From positions 24,550,264 through 24,614,263 of the forward strand of contig JASFXZ010000007.1 of NCBI GenBank assembly GCA_032209605.1: a DNA stretch of 64,000 nt, in the 5' to 3' direction. Below are positions 1-12,578 of the stretch, piece after piece. Origin of the DNA: Mactromeris polynyma (lineage: Eukaryota > Mollusca > Bivalvia > Venerida > Mactridae). The notes beneath the pieces are model-generated. The model saw only the letters and a list, made by a program, of their open reading frames with translations, searched no databases and was not told where the DNA came from. Numbering within the stretch: position 1 is the first letter of the stretch; every line of letters begins with the position of its first letter. Position numbers and translations under genes: made by a program.

Positions 1-1292
1 AATCATATTGTTACTCACGGATCTCAGATATTGTTACAAGATATACGTTCTGAATTTAAGAAAATATGTTGTACATTGTAGCTGTGAATCTGCAATGTAT
101 TTGCATTTATGTCAAGTATAGACCTTACATATTATGCATGTGTACTGGTGAAAAAGAAAACAATACCTTTTAATATATAAGATGTACAACTTAGGCATAT
201 AGTTATCTTCAAATTGAGTTTGAACACTCATCTATCTGAATGCTTTGCATGCATTCATACAACATATCAAAGTGAAATAAAAGTTTTGATGTCACAGCTG
301 AGAGGGAATGATGTCTCCAAAAGCTGATGCTTAGGCGGATTGTAATGTCCGAAATATACCCCCCAAACAAACAAACCCACTCAAAAACACACATTGCTAT
401 GGTATAGTAGTGTTAACATACCAATTATCTTCCATTTATTTTTGTATTCAAATAATGATTTGTATTACTCAGTTCATATTTCCTCTAAAACGTCTAAGAG
501 AAAAAACAATAATAAGTGTTTCTAAGTTTGATTACGCAGGGTGTCAGAAATGTGTATAATTATCAGTAACTCGTAACTGGTCTATACTTCATCACTATGT
601 CTATTTAAATATCATTTTCTGTTTCTGTTGAAAGGCAGACAGTCTTATCTTGGATTATCAAACATGCCTTGCCTCAAAACATTTCTGATCTTTGATTATC
701 AAACATTCTCTGCCTGAAGATGCTTCAATTTATTGTCATATTTGTTGATTTTCTGCGGAGAAAGCCTTGCTGTAACAGGTTATCTTCCTCCGCATTTTTG
801 GTTGCGTCAATATTGTTTACGCAATAATAATAATATGTTTCCTCCATATATAAAGTTTTGAACAAATAATATGCATACAATTGGCCTCAGCATAAATAAC
901 CGTCAGTGAAAAAGTAGATGGCATAAGCATCTGCTGACACATAGAAAGTGCATGTGATATCACACATGACAATAACAATGAGCATAATTATATTGTATAG
1001 TTTCAAGTAATCTATATAAACAGCGTAACATAACCCCGGTCATCATGATTCAAAGTAAGCATATAATTAGCAGTGACCACAAACTTTTATATGTCTCTTG
1101 AATACGAATATTGTCTTGTGAAATGCAGTATGTAATACCAGTTACGCATTAAGTGCGTACATGTCTTTATTTTTAAAATCATAATTTCTATTTAATGCTT
1201 TTGATCATAATTTTAGTATTATGTCAGCGCATTATTAAATTGTCTTAATTTACATGTGTACAAACACGTTATAAATGACGCATTACAAAATA

Positions 1293-3105
1293 CAGTATAA
1301 CTTCGAAACCTCGAACAGTTTTGACTCGAACACAGTAGATACCTCTAACAGGTTCTTTAGTCCCGGCGAAACCCCTTCTTATTTCATATTATCTAACAGT
1401 AGATCACTCGAACAGAGATAGGTCGAACACTCGAACAGGATGTGTGGTCCCTAGCTATCATTTCATTCATTGTTCACCACAGATAGGTCGAACAATACAA
1501 CAATTCACACCTTTCATTGACTGCTTATTATACTTATATTTGTTGACGGGTAAGATTGGCGACACATATTATTCGCACTTCGTGATAATTACTTGACTGT
1601 TGTACATGTACAGTGGAAACTCCCTAATCCGAACACCCTTCGGACAAACTATAAAGTTCAGATTAGAGGAGATTGAATTGAATGTCCGTAGGCAATGCAT
1701 TCTTTCATACTTTGCAAAGTAATTTAAGCTACAATATTTTACAAAATTTATGTAAACTTGAAGATTCAATTTATGGCCCAAAATCATAAGTTATAAGAGA
1801 CCAACATATTTATGCTCCTTTCATGAAAGGAAGATGCGATATGCAAAATACATGCTGTGTTAAACATTGGTTGATAATTAAATTCTTTCAAATGTAAATT
1901 AGCATTATATAATTTGTTTAGTCGTTATAGAAATTGTAGAAAATTCGATTCGTCAGTATATGCACCGAAATAGACGCATCTCGTTTAATTAAAACCGTAT
2001 GAAAGCTTTGAATATAATTAACTTAGGATTTTGACCTACAGTTCATTCTTAAATAGAAATACAAATTACAGCAAAATTGCACTGCGCAGAAAATGTATTA
2101 GATATTTTTTATTTTTTTTTATTTATATTTTGATAATTTCATTGCATAAGGTGGATATATCAATCTCAAGCAAGTATTTCGATGAATCATTCAACAAGTC
2201 AAATTATTTCAAACATAGCTGACATTAAGTATGTGTGTTTCGCAACGTTATACCGTCCATAAAACCTGACAAACTTATAGGTACGATGTATTTTGAAAAC
2301 GCCATACTTGGAAGCTATGCACCATAGCTTCATTTCAAAAGATTTTTCGTAGAGTAAAATAATGATAAAGGGTAAACAAATTTAATTGTGATTTGTTTAC
2401 CTAATGGGCCCTTTTCTGCGCTCACATCAAATGTTTTCGAATTGTTTACACAATAAGTACACCTCGTACCCGGTATTTCCTTGTTTCAATCAAAACGGAA
2501 TGAATACGATGATAATGGTCTATATAGTATGGACAATTAAAATAGTTATAATTTCTCTCAATTCTCAGTCATTTACGATCTGACGTATTTTTGCCGAAAA
2601 TTATCGTCCGGGTTTGGGAGATTTATTTTACATGTAAAATAACAATCCGGACGGAAAAATTCGTTCGGATTCCGGACTGTGGGAGAATTTTTTATATGTC
2701 GTATTGGAGGAACTAAACCGAGACCGCGAAAATTGTCCGGTTACAGGAAATTTCCGGACTGGAGAGTTTCCGGATTAGGGACTTTCCATTGTACATGTAC
2801 TATTGACAGACAATTCATGCGTATAAGAATAAACGAGAGAGATTAAGTTTCCACAGGGATTCATTTTTGCTTTGCTTTCATTTCTTTTATAATTATGATT
2901 ATTATGAATAATGCTGCGACTATTGATCGACGTGTATTCAGTATGAAAACAAAACGTGTGTTCAACATGCTTAGTACAGTACAGTACGTTGCACCGGCGA
3001 CTGTCAGTTATGACATAATCGCGTATACCGTAGATGCCTCGAACAGTAGATGACTCGAACTAATTGCTAGGTCCGACGGCAGTTCGAGGTTTCGAAGTTT
3101 TACTG
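1293..3105. mobile_element. TA-flanked TIR element, outer (Tigger/pogo-like, non-autonomous), copy 1
   Basis: The left end CAGTATAACTTCGAAACCTC is matched by the inverted right end, which reads CAGTAAAACTTCGAAACCTC on the minus strand. TA lies on both sides (1291-1292 and 3106-3107). The interior carries many TCGAACAG/CTCGAAC subterminal motifs. Copy 3 of the array has an uninterrupted equivalent site near 27190. The TA duplication and CAGT-type ends fit the Tc1/mariner superfamily, pogo/Tigger branch. I see no transposase frame, so it is non-autonomous. A second element (1611-2791) is nested inside. Confidence 0.8.
1611..2791. mobile_element. TA-flanked TIR element nested in the outer element, copy 1
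   Basis: The left end CAGTGGAAACTCCCTAATCC and the inverted right end CAATGGAAAGTCCCTAATCC match at 18 of 20 positions. Both sides have TA (1609-1610 and 2792-2793) within a palindromic TACATGTA target. The interior near the right end has more inverted TCCGGA/GTCCGG motifs (2610-2770). No transposase frame is visible. It is a Tc1/mariner-type element inserted in the 1293-3105 element. Confidence 0.75.
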
Positions 3106-5458
3106 TAGTTTAATAAACTAGTGTAGAAACAAACTAAATATAAAAAGCGTATGTAAATATATCGTGCATATTACAATTGTGTGTTTTGTTTTTATCTCGT
3201 TTTCTTCACAAAAGCTTTTCATGTAACATGTATGCCATGTCCGCACTGAACAAAAGCATAGTCACTGTGGTTTAATTGATATTCGTTAAACCAGTCAATG
3301 AAAAGCAACATGCATTTTTTTCTAATTCTCAGAATGGATCAATATTTTAAGAAAAAGTGTACATTGAATTTATTTTTACGATGAAAAGTGTGCCTTTAAA
3401 CAAATGTAAGGAAACCTCGAAGTTTGTGGCATTTTTACTTGTTCCTTTTACTGTTTTAAAAAAACTTGAGTAGTCCAGTTTTGTGAAGACAATAAGTGAT
3501 ATCCTTTGTATCAAGAAAGTCTTATTCTGTTTTAGTTCGACGGCAGTGTAGTATCGTGATTCTGTGGGATACAGATGTTATGTCATGATGAATTATTATC
3601 CTATATGAAGAATGTTTCTTGTTTGCTAATTTCCAATGTCATGTGCGAATGTTTGTTGTCTGTAGTGAAACCAATATCTTGAAACATTAAATCAAATTGA
3701 TTGCATCTGACAACATGCTTCTTTCACCACCAAATTGAAATTAGATCGGTAGAAAATAAAGTAAACAAACCATCCTTGAAATTCCACGTATGAGTACAAT
3801 GGTACAAGATCATCAGCTGATGTATTATGATGATTTTTCACTCCTTAACGAGGTTTAAATTCTCCCCCAATTCTGAGTTTGACCTAAACCGTTTCAAAGT
3901 AGTACTGCTATTTCCCTCATCATTTATGTTTATCGGTGCAGCCGTACTAACATGGCTTTGCTATTTGCATATCAGTGTTGTGTAAACCAATCAAATCTTA
4001 CGTAAACCATTTAACCAACTTATCTACACCGAACAACGTTTGTAACCATGACGCTGACTGGTTATCCTTCTATTAGAGGTGCTTGTCCTTACCGCCATCC
4101 ACTGCATTTTGGTGAATTTACCGAAATCCATTTTGTATCTGGAGTACCAGCAATTGTAACATCTCAGCATTTGTTTATGTTGCACAACAAGTCTTAATCT
4201 TCAAATGGAGACGACCATCTTTTTCAAGATATGTCTTGTTGTCATGTGTTCTATGTCCGTTATTCCACAGATAAACGCTTTTCCCCAACATTCCACCGAG
4301 GCATTTGTGTGTATGTAATTTCGTGCATACATGTAACATATCATCAAATGTTGATGTATTAAGTGCATGAAGGGCACGTACAAGTAGAGTATATTTTAAA
4401 CGGTAGATCTTTCGCCCACCTATTTACATATTTTAACCTTCCCACGCGGTCTTAGCAAATCAATTTTGAAACAAAAACAAGTAACCTTGTCGGCCTAAAA
4501 TATGTACTGATTTCATTCAGTCAAGTGATTTTTGCGATTCAACCCGTTTGAAAATATTTGTTTCTGCTTTATCAATCGGTGTCTTCTAAATCGGGAAGTC
4601 ATTATCTTGTTGAAAACAGAATAATCGCGTTAATTTTCTCGTACATCATTGCCAAAAAGTGGTTCGGTTTGAAAAATATCGTCTGTCTGTTCCTGGATGT
4701 TTTCTATGTTGAAATTTATATTTATAAAAAACAATTGCGTGAATGTTCAACGTTTAACAACTTATACGAGAGGATCTCAGTCGCATAAGGTAGAGGCCGA
4801 TGGATACACATTGAACCAATATTGTATGCTTTCAGAATGGGTTTATCACATATTGTGAGTACAGAACAAAGTATATTCCCAAAGATAATAACTTTTTGTT
4901 AGTTTGTATCCATGGCATTCATTTCACAAAACAACTTCTTTTTAGTATTAGTTTGATATCGACGCGTTTCTGAACCGAATGTAGCTCTCTTTTTTTACAA
5001 ATCGGAGATAATTTGTCAATAGGCAAGCCAGTACATAAGCACATGTTTTTTATACGTGTTTCATGCCAGATATTTTCGCATTATATAGTATATGCATATT
5101 CATCGATATATCAAGTATCGTTCACTAAAATGCCATTTACATACGTGAAACTAAAGATTTCATATAATTATCTAGATATGTCTTATACATGCTTATGTAT
5201 TACTTTGACCATCTTGTACAATGTATGTGGGTCTTTGGAAAATTATATACGAAACATATTCATAATCTTCAGTTATTTTAATCTTGAACACATTTAGTAG
5301 GTATGGCAACGTTTTAGACATAGCCTTTTGACAACGCACTAATTTAAAGTGTTAATGTCTATTTTCGTCGTTTTCAGGCCTGTATTTGTTATTCGTAAGT
5401 ATCGATTTACAATAAATATATATCGATAACCGATCGACGGGAAAATATCTTTGATACA

Positions 5459-6109
5459 CAGGGGCGGATCCAGCGGGGGGGTCCGGGGGGTCCGACCCCC
5501 CCTGGAATGGCTCAGACCCCCCCTGGAAAAAATAAAAAAATGATAAACAAGCGTGATAAATCGACAGCTTTCTATAACATTAATCAATGAATAATAAATT
5601 TATCAAACATTATGTTCCATAGCTTCACTTTTATCGTTATTGTGTATCTTTCTGAATTCAATATTGCATCAATCACCCGTGTAATGAATGTGTAAGCGAC
5701 TGTGCTAGACTGTATGTCAGGTTGTTGCTACGCTGCGTAAATATTTATTGCTGACACGCAAATATTCATATTTGTGACGTCATTTAAGGCAATATTTAGT
5801 GACGTAGTTATTTGATGTATCAAGAATTTGCAGTGCAGTTTGGCTTTCGAGTAAAAACAGCACGTCATTCTTGTTAGCTTGATTTTTTTCCGCAATTTGT
5901 TCTTAAAAATACTAAAAAAACTTTTAAAAAAAAACAAACAAAAACGGATCTATATTAGTGGAGACCTCCTCGTGGTTAGAACCGGTAACGTTTGTTAAAA
6001 CAGATACAAACGGCTAACATCTGCTTGAATGTGGAAAGGGATTATATTTCTGTAATTTTGTGGGCAAAAGTTGGACCCCCCCTGGAGAAAAATCCTGGAT
6101 CCGCCCCTG
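5459..6109. mobile_element. 651-bp hAT-like MITE, array copy 1
   Basis: Terminal inverted repeats CAGGGGCGGATCCAG and CTGGATCCGCCCCTG enclose 651 bases. The 5-bp sequence ATACA is repeated on each side (5454-5458 and 6110-6114), and array copy 2 at about 19430 has a single ATACA at the uninterrupted site. Subterminal C-rich motifs (GACCCCCCCTGGA) occur near both ends. No transposase is encoded. The CAGGGGCGGATCCAG end resembles ends I associate with hAT elements; the 5-bp duplication is shorter than the usual 8 bp of hAT, so the superfamily call is tentative. A nearly identical element is at 49576-50226. Confidence 0.88.
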
Positions 6110-7329
6110 ATACAACGCTACCGTTTATATCGATGACAATTATACTGAGATGTGTATTCAGATATGAGTCTTCGTTGGTGCGGGTTCTATTAAAATACCA
6201 TATTGTAATGAATCATGCGTTTTATTGTCATTATCAGTCTCAAAACGGCGCTCTTCTGAGTTTCTATACCTTTGTATTGTTTATGTGTGGCGTTTTTGTG
6301 CACTTTATTTCACTTGACTGTGTGACTTGGAACTATCAAAGATAAACAGTTTAAACACACACCATACTGTTATTTGTCATGCGTATTGTTTTGGAGTGCC
6401 GTGAAAACGCGTTTTCTGAGTGCGATTTAATTTTGAATTATTGTCTGTTGTTGTTGTCGGTTGCGCGTAGCTCTGTCATGAGCCGAGCTGTTTGTTCCAA
6501 GTGTTGTTGCTTAGTTTCAATGTCCTTTTCCTTTCTGTATATGTTTGTGTCTCCTGCTTGGGTGTGCGTACATTCTTTGTTATGGCTAAATCTGACTTGT
6601 TGTTCTGATTTGTGAATGTGGCTTCCCTTGCTCTGAATTGTTTCACTTTTCCAAATAAGCTATCTAAAGTCCAGTGTAGAACAGCACTACATTTGCCAGT
6701 CACCTTTGCTTGACCCGTATTATTATCTTAAATCAAAACAAGTGTTTGAATTGATCGCATCATTGTTTCGAGATAATAATATCCTGGCACCTGTATATGT
6801 CTCTTTATATCAAGTATTTATTCGAAGAATGAAACCAGCGTTTCCTCTTTGGCATACAATAATGATGATCTAATAGACAGCATCATTTCCTGGCTTTTGT
6901 TCTAATAAATAACTCCGATTGTACGGCCTGACATACGGTGCAACGAGCAGCGTAATACAAATATATATTGGCCTAACCGCTTTGTACGATTTATCATATG
7001 TATGTTTGTGCAAATATTTTATAATAATGTTAATGTATAAATACAATAAAACCTTGTGAAACTTAATTGCAGGGGGCAACATAGGAAATACAAATACGAC
7101 TTTCAAGGCGTTAATTTTAATTTAGTAGCACAAGTAGTCGTCAGAATAAGAGGATCAAAACAGTACATATTTTTGAAACCATTTTTTGTTAATAGAATTA
7201 CATGGAACATAACATAACTGCAGTACTGCTTATGAATATGCAGTTTCAAATATTTTGATTGCTTATATTTTTATTCAGGTTATGTTAATGTGTAAACTGA
7301 AGCTGAAACTAAAGAACGGAAAATAATTA

Positions 7330-7475
7330 CAGTGGGAACTCGTATTCATCGGGTTCCAAAACTTGATTTCGAATAATACAATGTTTCGAAAACCCCATTT
7401 CACTTCGATGAGCGTAAGAAGATATATCGAGGCCTGATATTTATTTCGGGTGATACCGAGTATTCTTATAGAAGG
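7330..7475. mobile_element. Small Tigger-like MITE, right end lost, copy 1
   Basis: Begins CAGTGGGAACTCGTATTCAT after TA. The matching right end (CGAGGTCCGACTG) seen in copy 2 is deleted here, so the right boundary is approximate. It belongs to the insertion shared by all four array copies. Confidence 0.55.
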
Positions 7476-9084
7476 TATCGGAATTGTTTAAACATTACCA
7501 TGGTTACCCAACATGAATGAAGTAAATAAGTGTTTAAATAATAACATTCAGATTAAAGTTTCATGTGAACGCTGTACGATTTCCAACCTCTTCTTTAAGT
7601 CATGTAATTTCCACAAAATGTCACATGTGACGTCACCATGTACTGACAGTAAGCAATATGTTTTCCGAATATGACAATATGAAAACGAAGTGACTATATG
7701 GAGTAAATATTGTTTCCTGTAAGCAAATAGTGACATCACATGTTGCATGTTCTTAAAATGACGTAATGGAAGAAGATATCGGGCATTAAATGACATGTAC
7801 AAAGGACACAGCCAGGCCAAAATTCACAAAGAGACATGAAGATATACATACATGAAAACATTGCAAGAGCACAAGGGACACAAGACAAACATAATCAATG
7901 CGTGAAGATCAGAGTGCCGCTTTGGAACGGTCAGTGGCAAAAATGCCACTAAGGGTTGAAACCTGGTCCACTATTTGATGACGTGGCATACGGTACAAAT
8001 AATAAGCATGTAACCACACTACTTGTCCAAAATGCATAACTCATCAGCATTACGTGGGAGTATAATGTCATGTGTTGTCTGCATCCAGAATGTTATGAAA
8101 TTTTCGAAATTAGGTAAATACATTTTATGTTCATTGTGTACTATTTCCTATGCACAAATAGCACGATTCTTGCTGATTACAATTTGTTGCAACTATTTTT
8201 GGATCAAATAGTTGCAGCTTAAGTGTCACTGTACAATTGTTTAAGAGTCTGTCATATTTGAGCAGGATTGTTCTTTGTGAATGTTGCTATTGAAAACGCT
8301 GCTGCACCAACAAATAATGCATCAGTCTACATATTGTTGGGATACAAACCTTAATCGTAACCGCTTCACAGCCTTGAAAAACTGCTGTAGAGCAGGTTTA
8401 ACCAATGGTGTAAGCACTGAAAGACTGTTGAGTGTAGTTTAATCATTATTAAATGTCATTACAATGTATATCATTAAAAATGAATTCATATTTTGCAATT
8501 GGAGACTTATTTAGTAAATTCAAAGAAGGTTCTACTTAGTATTTTACTAATTGCGTTTAATGCTTAATAAGGGGTTCATAACAAGTACCGCGCAAGATCC
8601 AGTTTATACTGAGCATGTAAAGAAGCTTTCAAACCTTAAACCAATTTTTTTCGCCCAGCGATAGACAAGTTCGTCACAGCATAAAAAGTCATTTAAGACA
8701 TTATTTTACATGTCTTATGTCCAGTCTCTCAGAAAACAGAAGTATTTATATTCAGCGGAATTATGTGTATACAATGTTGTATATATGCAATGAGTAAGCT
8801 GTAAACAATATAATCATCAGTCTTATCTTCCTTATTATGTCTGCATGGAAACTAACATTTATACAAATTAGGTATGGACCATGAAAGCCAGACATATAAC
8901 TCTGTAAGGTAATCTCCCAGCTATTTGCTTTCTGGGAGAAATGAACAACGGAAAATCCATATTTTATACGCTTGTTTATACAATTATATGTAAAAATAAT
9001 AATAGCATGCATCATACAAGATGCATAACCAAATTAGAAATATTCGAATATCCAATTAGATAGAGCTGTCAGGGGATGTACATA

Positions 9085-10035
9085 GAGGATCTTACATGAG
9101 TGTTCATGTTTTATTGAATTTATTAAACGAGTCGGTCAAAATGATATAATGCGAGGCTTTTGCGATATCTTTTTGGCCGACGAGTTTAATAAATTCAAAT
9201 AAATATGAACACGAATGCTAGATTCTATTTATCACATAACTTGTAAACGGGCTGAGAAACAAAAAAAAATCACACAGACTCGTTTTTCTAGCCGCCCCAG
9301 CATTTTGTCTCTACTTTAGTGATAAAATAGTTCCAAAGATTTTCACAGAATAAAAACGACGATTACTACCGATAATTAAACCAAATGTAATGTCGAATGT
9401 TGAAACTTAACACAAAACAAATAATTAACAACATGATCGATTATTTACTGCAGTTTTAAGGTAAACATTGAAGAAGTTCAAAATTTAGTTCAAACGCGCT
9501 GCTGTGACGACATGAAGCCGTGATGTCACCGAGTCCATTCTCAAGTAAAATCATTGACTGAACGTAAATCAACAGATCTACGTTGACACAGTTGAAAATA
9601 TGTTACTGTGAGTCGCTGTCAATCATTCGTACTCGTTTTCTCGGAGGATGGATTGCATCAGCGTGTGATCTATTCTGTTTATGTTCACATACAAAAAAAA
9701 CACCGTGATCCGGATGATGGACATCGAACCATGTGTTGATAACTCCAGACAAGCTGAAATGTGCATTCGTATCGGATTTGAAGTACGCGTTCAGCTCGCA
9801 ATGGTAAGAATTCTGATAAACTTTCGTTTATGAAGCTGTTTGACATTTAGATGATCGCGAAATGCTACATATTTGTCGTAGACCGATACGCGAAAGTCAG
9901 CCATGTTTGTTTGGATTTCTGACAGCGCGTATGAATATGTGATGCGGCCGTAATTTGCATAAATAATACACTTGTGTAATTCGAGAAATAATCCATAGGT
10001 TATAATCACTCCCGCGCCGTATGTTATGTGATAAA
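9085..10035. mobile_element. Hairpin-ended 0.95 kb element, copy 1
   Basis: Copy 4 of the array lacks this block at the collinear site (about 48812, GTACATAAACGATTATG), where copies 1 and 2 have it with TA on both sides (9083-9084 and 10036-10037). The left end contains a strong hairpin (about 9100-9212): GTGTTCATG...TTATTAAACGAGTCGG pairs with CCGACGAGTTTAATAAATTC...GAACAC. The motif TATTTATCACATAAC at about 9227 is inverted at the right end (10022-10036). A relative in inverted orientation is at 44358-45086. No protein domain was recognised. It is either a non-autonomous mobile element or a segment moved by rearrangement. Confidence 0.6.
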
Positions 10036-12572
10036 TAAACGATTATGAATAGTATGCCAGATATTAGCAGCATAGTTGTGAACTAATCAGAGGTTGTAGT
10101 GCTGCAGTTTTGGAATTATCGTTGCTGATGAATTATACGCATTGGCGTATGTACTTATTGCCAGGAGACATGGTTGGCTGAGACTATATTAAATAAACAA
10201 AGAAACAATATAGTGTTTGAGCATTTAATGCATTTTGATATACACTTAAATTCGTTGGCGGAAAGTACAAGCAAAAATAAAGGGAAACAAAACAATAGTC
10301 AATATTAATATTTCATCTTTTAGTTCGTGTTCTTTTATCTTTTCCACTACACAATTGGTGCATGTAAAAAAAATGTGGAAATGGACATGGATAGTCCAGT
10401 TTTTTATAACGTGTACGTTGTCATTTTCGGTTTTATTCTTACAGCCAAAACACAAAATAAGAATTGATAGAAGGAATACACGTATATATTCCACTAATTA
10501 AACACAATTCATCATTTACTATTTATATTACAATGCAATGAAAAGCAATATATAGCACAGTTGACAAAGCGTTTTGAGTAGCATTCAACATACATATACA
10601 AATGTTTACAAAATAAATAGAAAAATTAATCGTTTACTACTGATATCATATATCTGCATGGTGCAAGATATACAAATGTTCAGCTGACGTACGTAACACA
10701 CACGATACATTGGAATCTTTAAACGCTACAACATGGGGAAACAATGACAACCTATACATTCTTATTTGAATATTTCGAGTCTCACTGGTATATTGTATGA
10801 AAATATATTATCTTGAAGTCGACGTAAAAGTTCCTTGTCCCTCTCTCCTGATTTGAAAAAAATGACATCAATAAACAACAAAGGGAGGAACAAACATCTA
10901 TCAATTGTCTTTAAAATGTCAATTAAACATAACAAATTGAAGTCTGGCTTTCTCGACTGTAACATAAGACCAATAATAAGAACAAAGTTTACCAATATTT
11001 TACCTATATTTTACAGGTAGTGTTTAAATGATATATGTCAATAAATATTGTTTGACGCAAAAACTAGTTTGGATTTGCTTCTTTATTTTTATTTAATCGT
11101 AAGAAATTATTTGCCAAGAACTTTTGTCATTTCCGTTACCCAGTCATACATTCACTAACAAAAAAATCATTTACGTCACACACTGTTTTTTTTTTAATTT
11201 TGTAAAAACTTCACCTGGCAGAATGTATGTGTCTGATTATATTCTGCAACATCTACTTATGTTTTGCTAAATCAGTTGAATTGTGACTTGTTTTCTATAA
11301 ACGCATTTATTCAAGGCATTTTATTCTGGTGTTATATGTAAACGTTATACCAATGTTAAGGAGATGTCATTATGTGTGACGAGCTGCGGGCTCATGCGGG
11401 TACCGTTTCTATTCGCAATGGTTAATCGATTTTAATGATTATTTACAGCCTTCGATGACAATGTGAGTATAAATCTTGCAAATATTGAGTTTCTCTTCTT
11501 TTTGTCATTTTTTGTTTTCAAACTTGTATATATGTTGAAAATCTATGACCATGAAGCGGTTAAGTGTCAAGTAAGCTAGCTGTCAAATCGATTAAGCCTC
11601 CCAGTATTTATACTGACAGTTCCTAGGCTTAAATCTCTTGTATTGATATTATTAGTATTTATGTTTTGTGTGTAATGTCCTCTTTCACCATGTGCAGATT
11701 CTGTACTTGATACGATATTCATGTTCTTTTCTACCCCCCCCCCCCACTTCGGCCTATTATTAATGTGTTTGTGGACTTGTTCCTAGATGTTTTCCGTCTG
11801 ATAAACTTTTCCCTCTTGTTATTCCACTGAATTCTCGTTTGTTGTTTTTGATGGTTCTTGATGGTTTTTGATGGTCGGCTATACATGTTTTCCCTTGCAC
11901 CTCCTCGGTTTATTTTGTAAACTGTTGTTATCCCAGATGTCTGTGTGGAGACAGACATTGACTTGTGTCTTTTTAACTCGTAATAGCGCCTTTTGTTGCG
12001 TTTGTGCGCGAATGTTAGCACTATAACGACTTTTCGCGTTATCGTCCGTTTTGAAAGTCGTTATAACGCCTGTTTTGGTATTATTTATAGTTTTATTTAT
12101 TTTTGTTTGTTTATTAAGGGCCCTGGTAGACTTTCGTACTTATTGGCTTTCGTATGAAATAGATTTTTATATTCATGGAATATTGCGATTCGTATTATAA
12201 TTGTACGTTTGTGGGATTAGTACTAGTCTTCAACACAAATAGTGTCCATTTTATGTTCTATGTTGATTTGCCAAATTATGCAGTCATTCTTTGTCTTAAA
12301 CAGATATTAAGTACACTTTTCATAAAAAACAACCTGCTTCCCGCACATTCTACGTTACTGATGTTAATCAACATGTTTATGATAGGAACAACATTTTATT
12401 TTCCTGCATTTTGTCTTCATCTTTTATTTTTCTCATCATTCTTTGCTTCTAATTGAGGAAGTTGTTATCATGTAAATACAATAATCGTGTGTTTTCTCTC
12501 TTATAACATGGAACATTGTCGATTGGATTTCAGGTATAATGTCTGATTATACGTGGCGGTTTCCTGTGGTGA

Positions 12573-12578
12573 AATAAA
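12573..12578 (+). terminator. Poly(A)-signal-like block, copy 1
   Basis: AATAAA within a conserved stretch (GTGGTGAAATAAATATTG), followed by a T/GT-rich tract. The same block is at 25487-25492 (copy 2) and 37519-37524 (copy 3). In an AT-rich genome AATAAA alone is weak evidence; conservation with the GT-rich follow-up makes it somewhat better. Confidence 0.3.

Noticed and set aside
4558..4788. Open frame of 76 codons similar in copies 1, 2 and 4 (contains VSSKSGSHYLVENRI)
   Set aside because: The start is not ATG, copy 3 breaks the frame, and most differences between copies 1 and 4 change the amino acid. It reads as repeated non-coding DNA.
7548..7820. Minus-strand frame of 90 codons shared by copies 1 and 2
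   Set aside because: Copies 3 and 4 do not keep it; copies 1 and 2 are too similar for conservation to mean anything.
8761..9015. Minus-strand frame of 84 codons in copies 1 and 2
   Set aside because: Copy 4 has several indels and stops in the equivalent region (about 48480-48750).
10246..10494. Minus-strand frame resembling a secreted peptide (EYIRVFLLSILILCFGC), also at 23480-23815
   Set aside because: The first codon is GTG and not ATG, no upstream ATG is in frame, the downstream part differs by frameshift between copies 1 and 2, and the copy 4 equivalent is broken by the MITE at 49576.
11733..11746. Poly-C tract, also near 25066 and 36722
   Set aside because: A shared homopolymer of the array unit with length variation; no feature depends on it.
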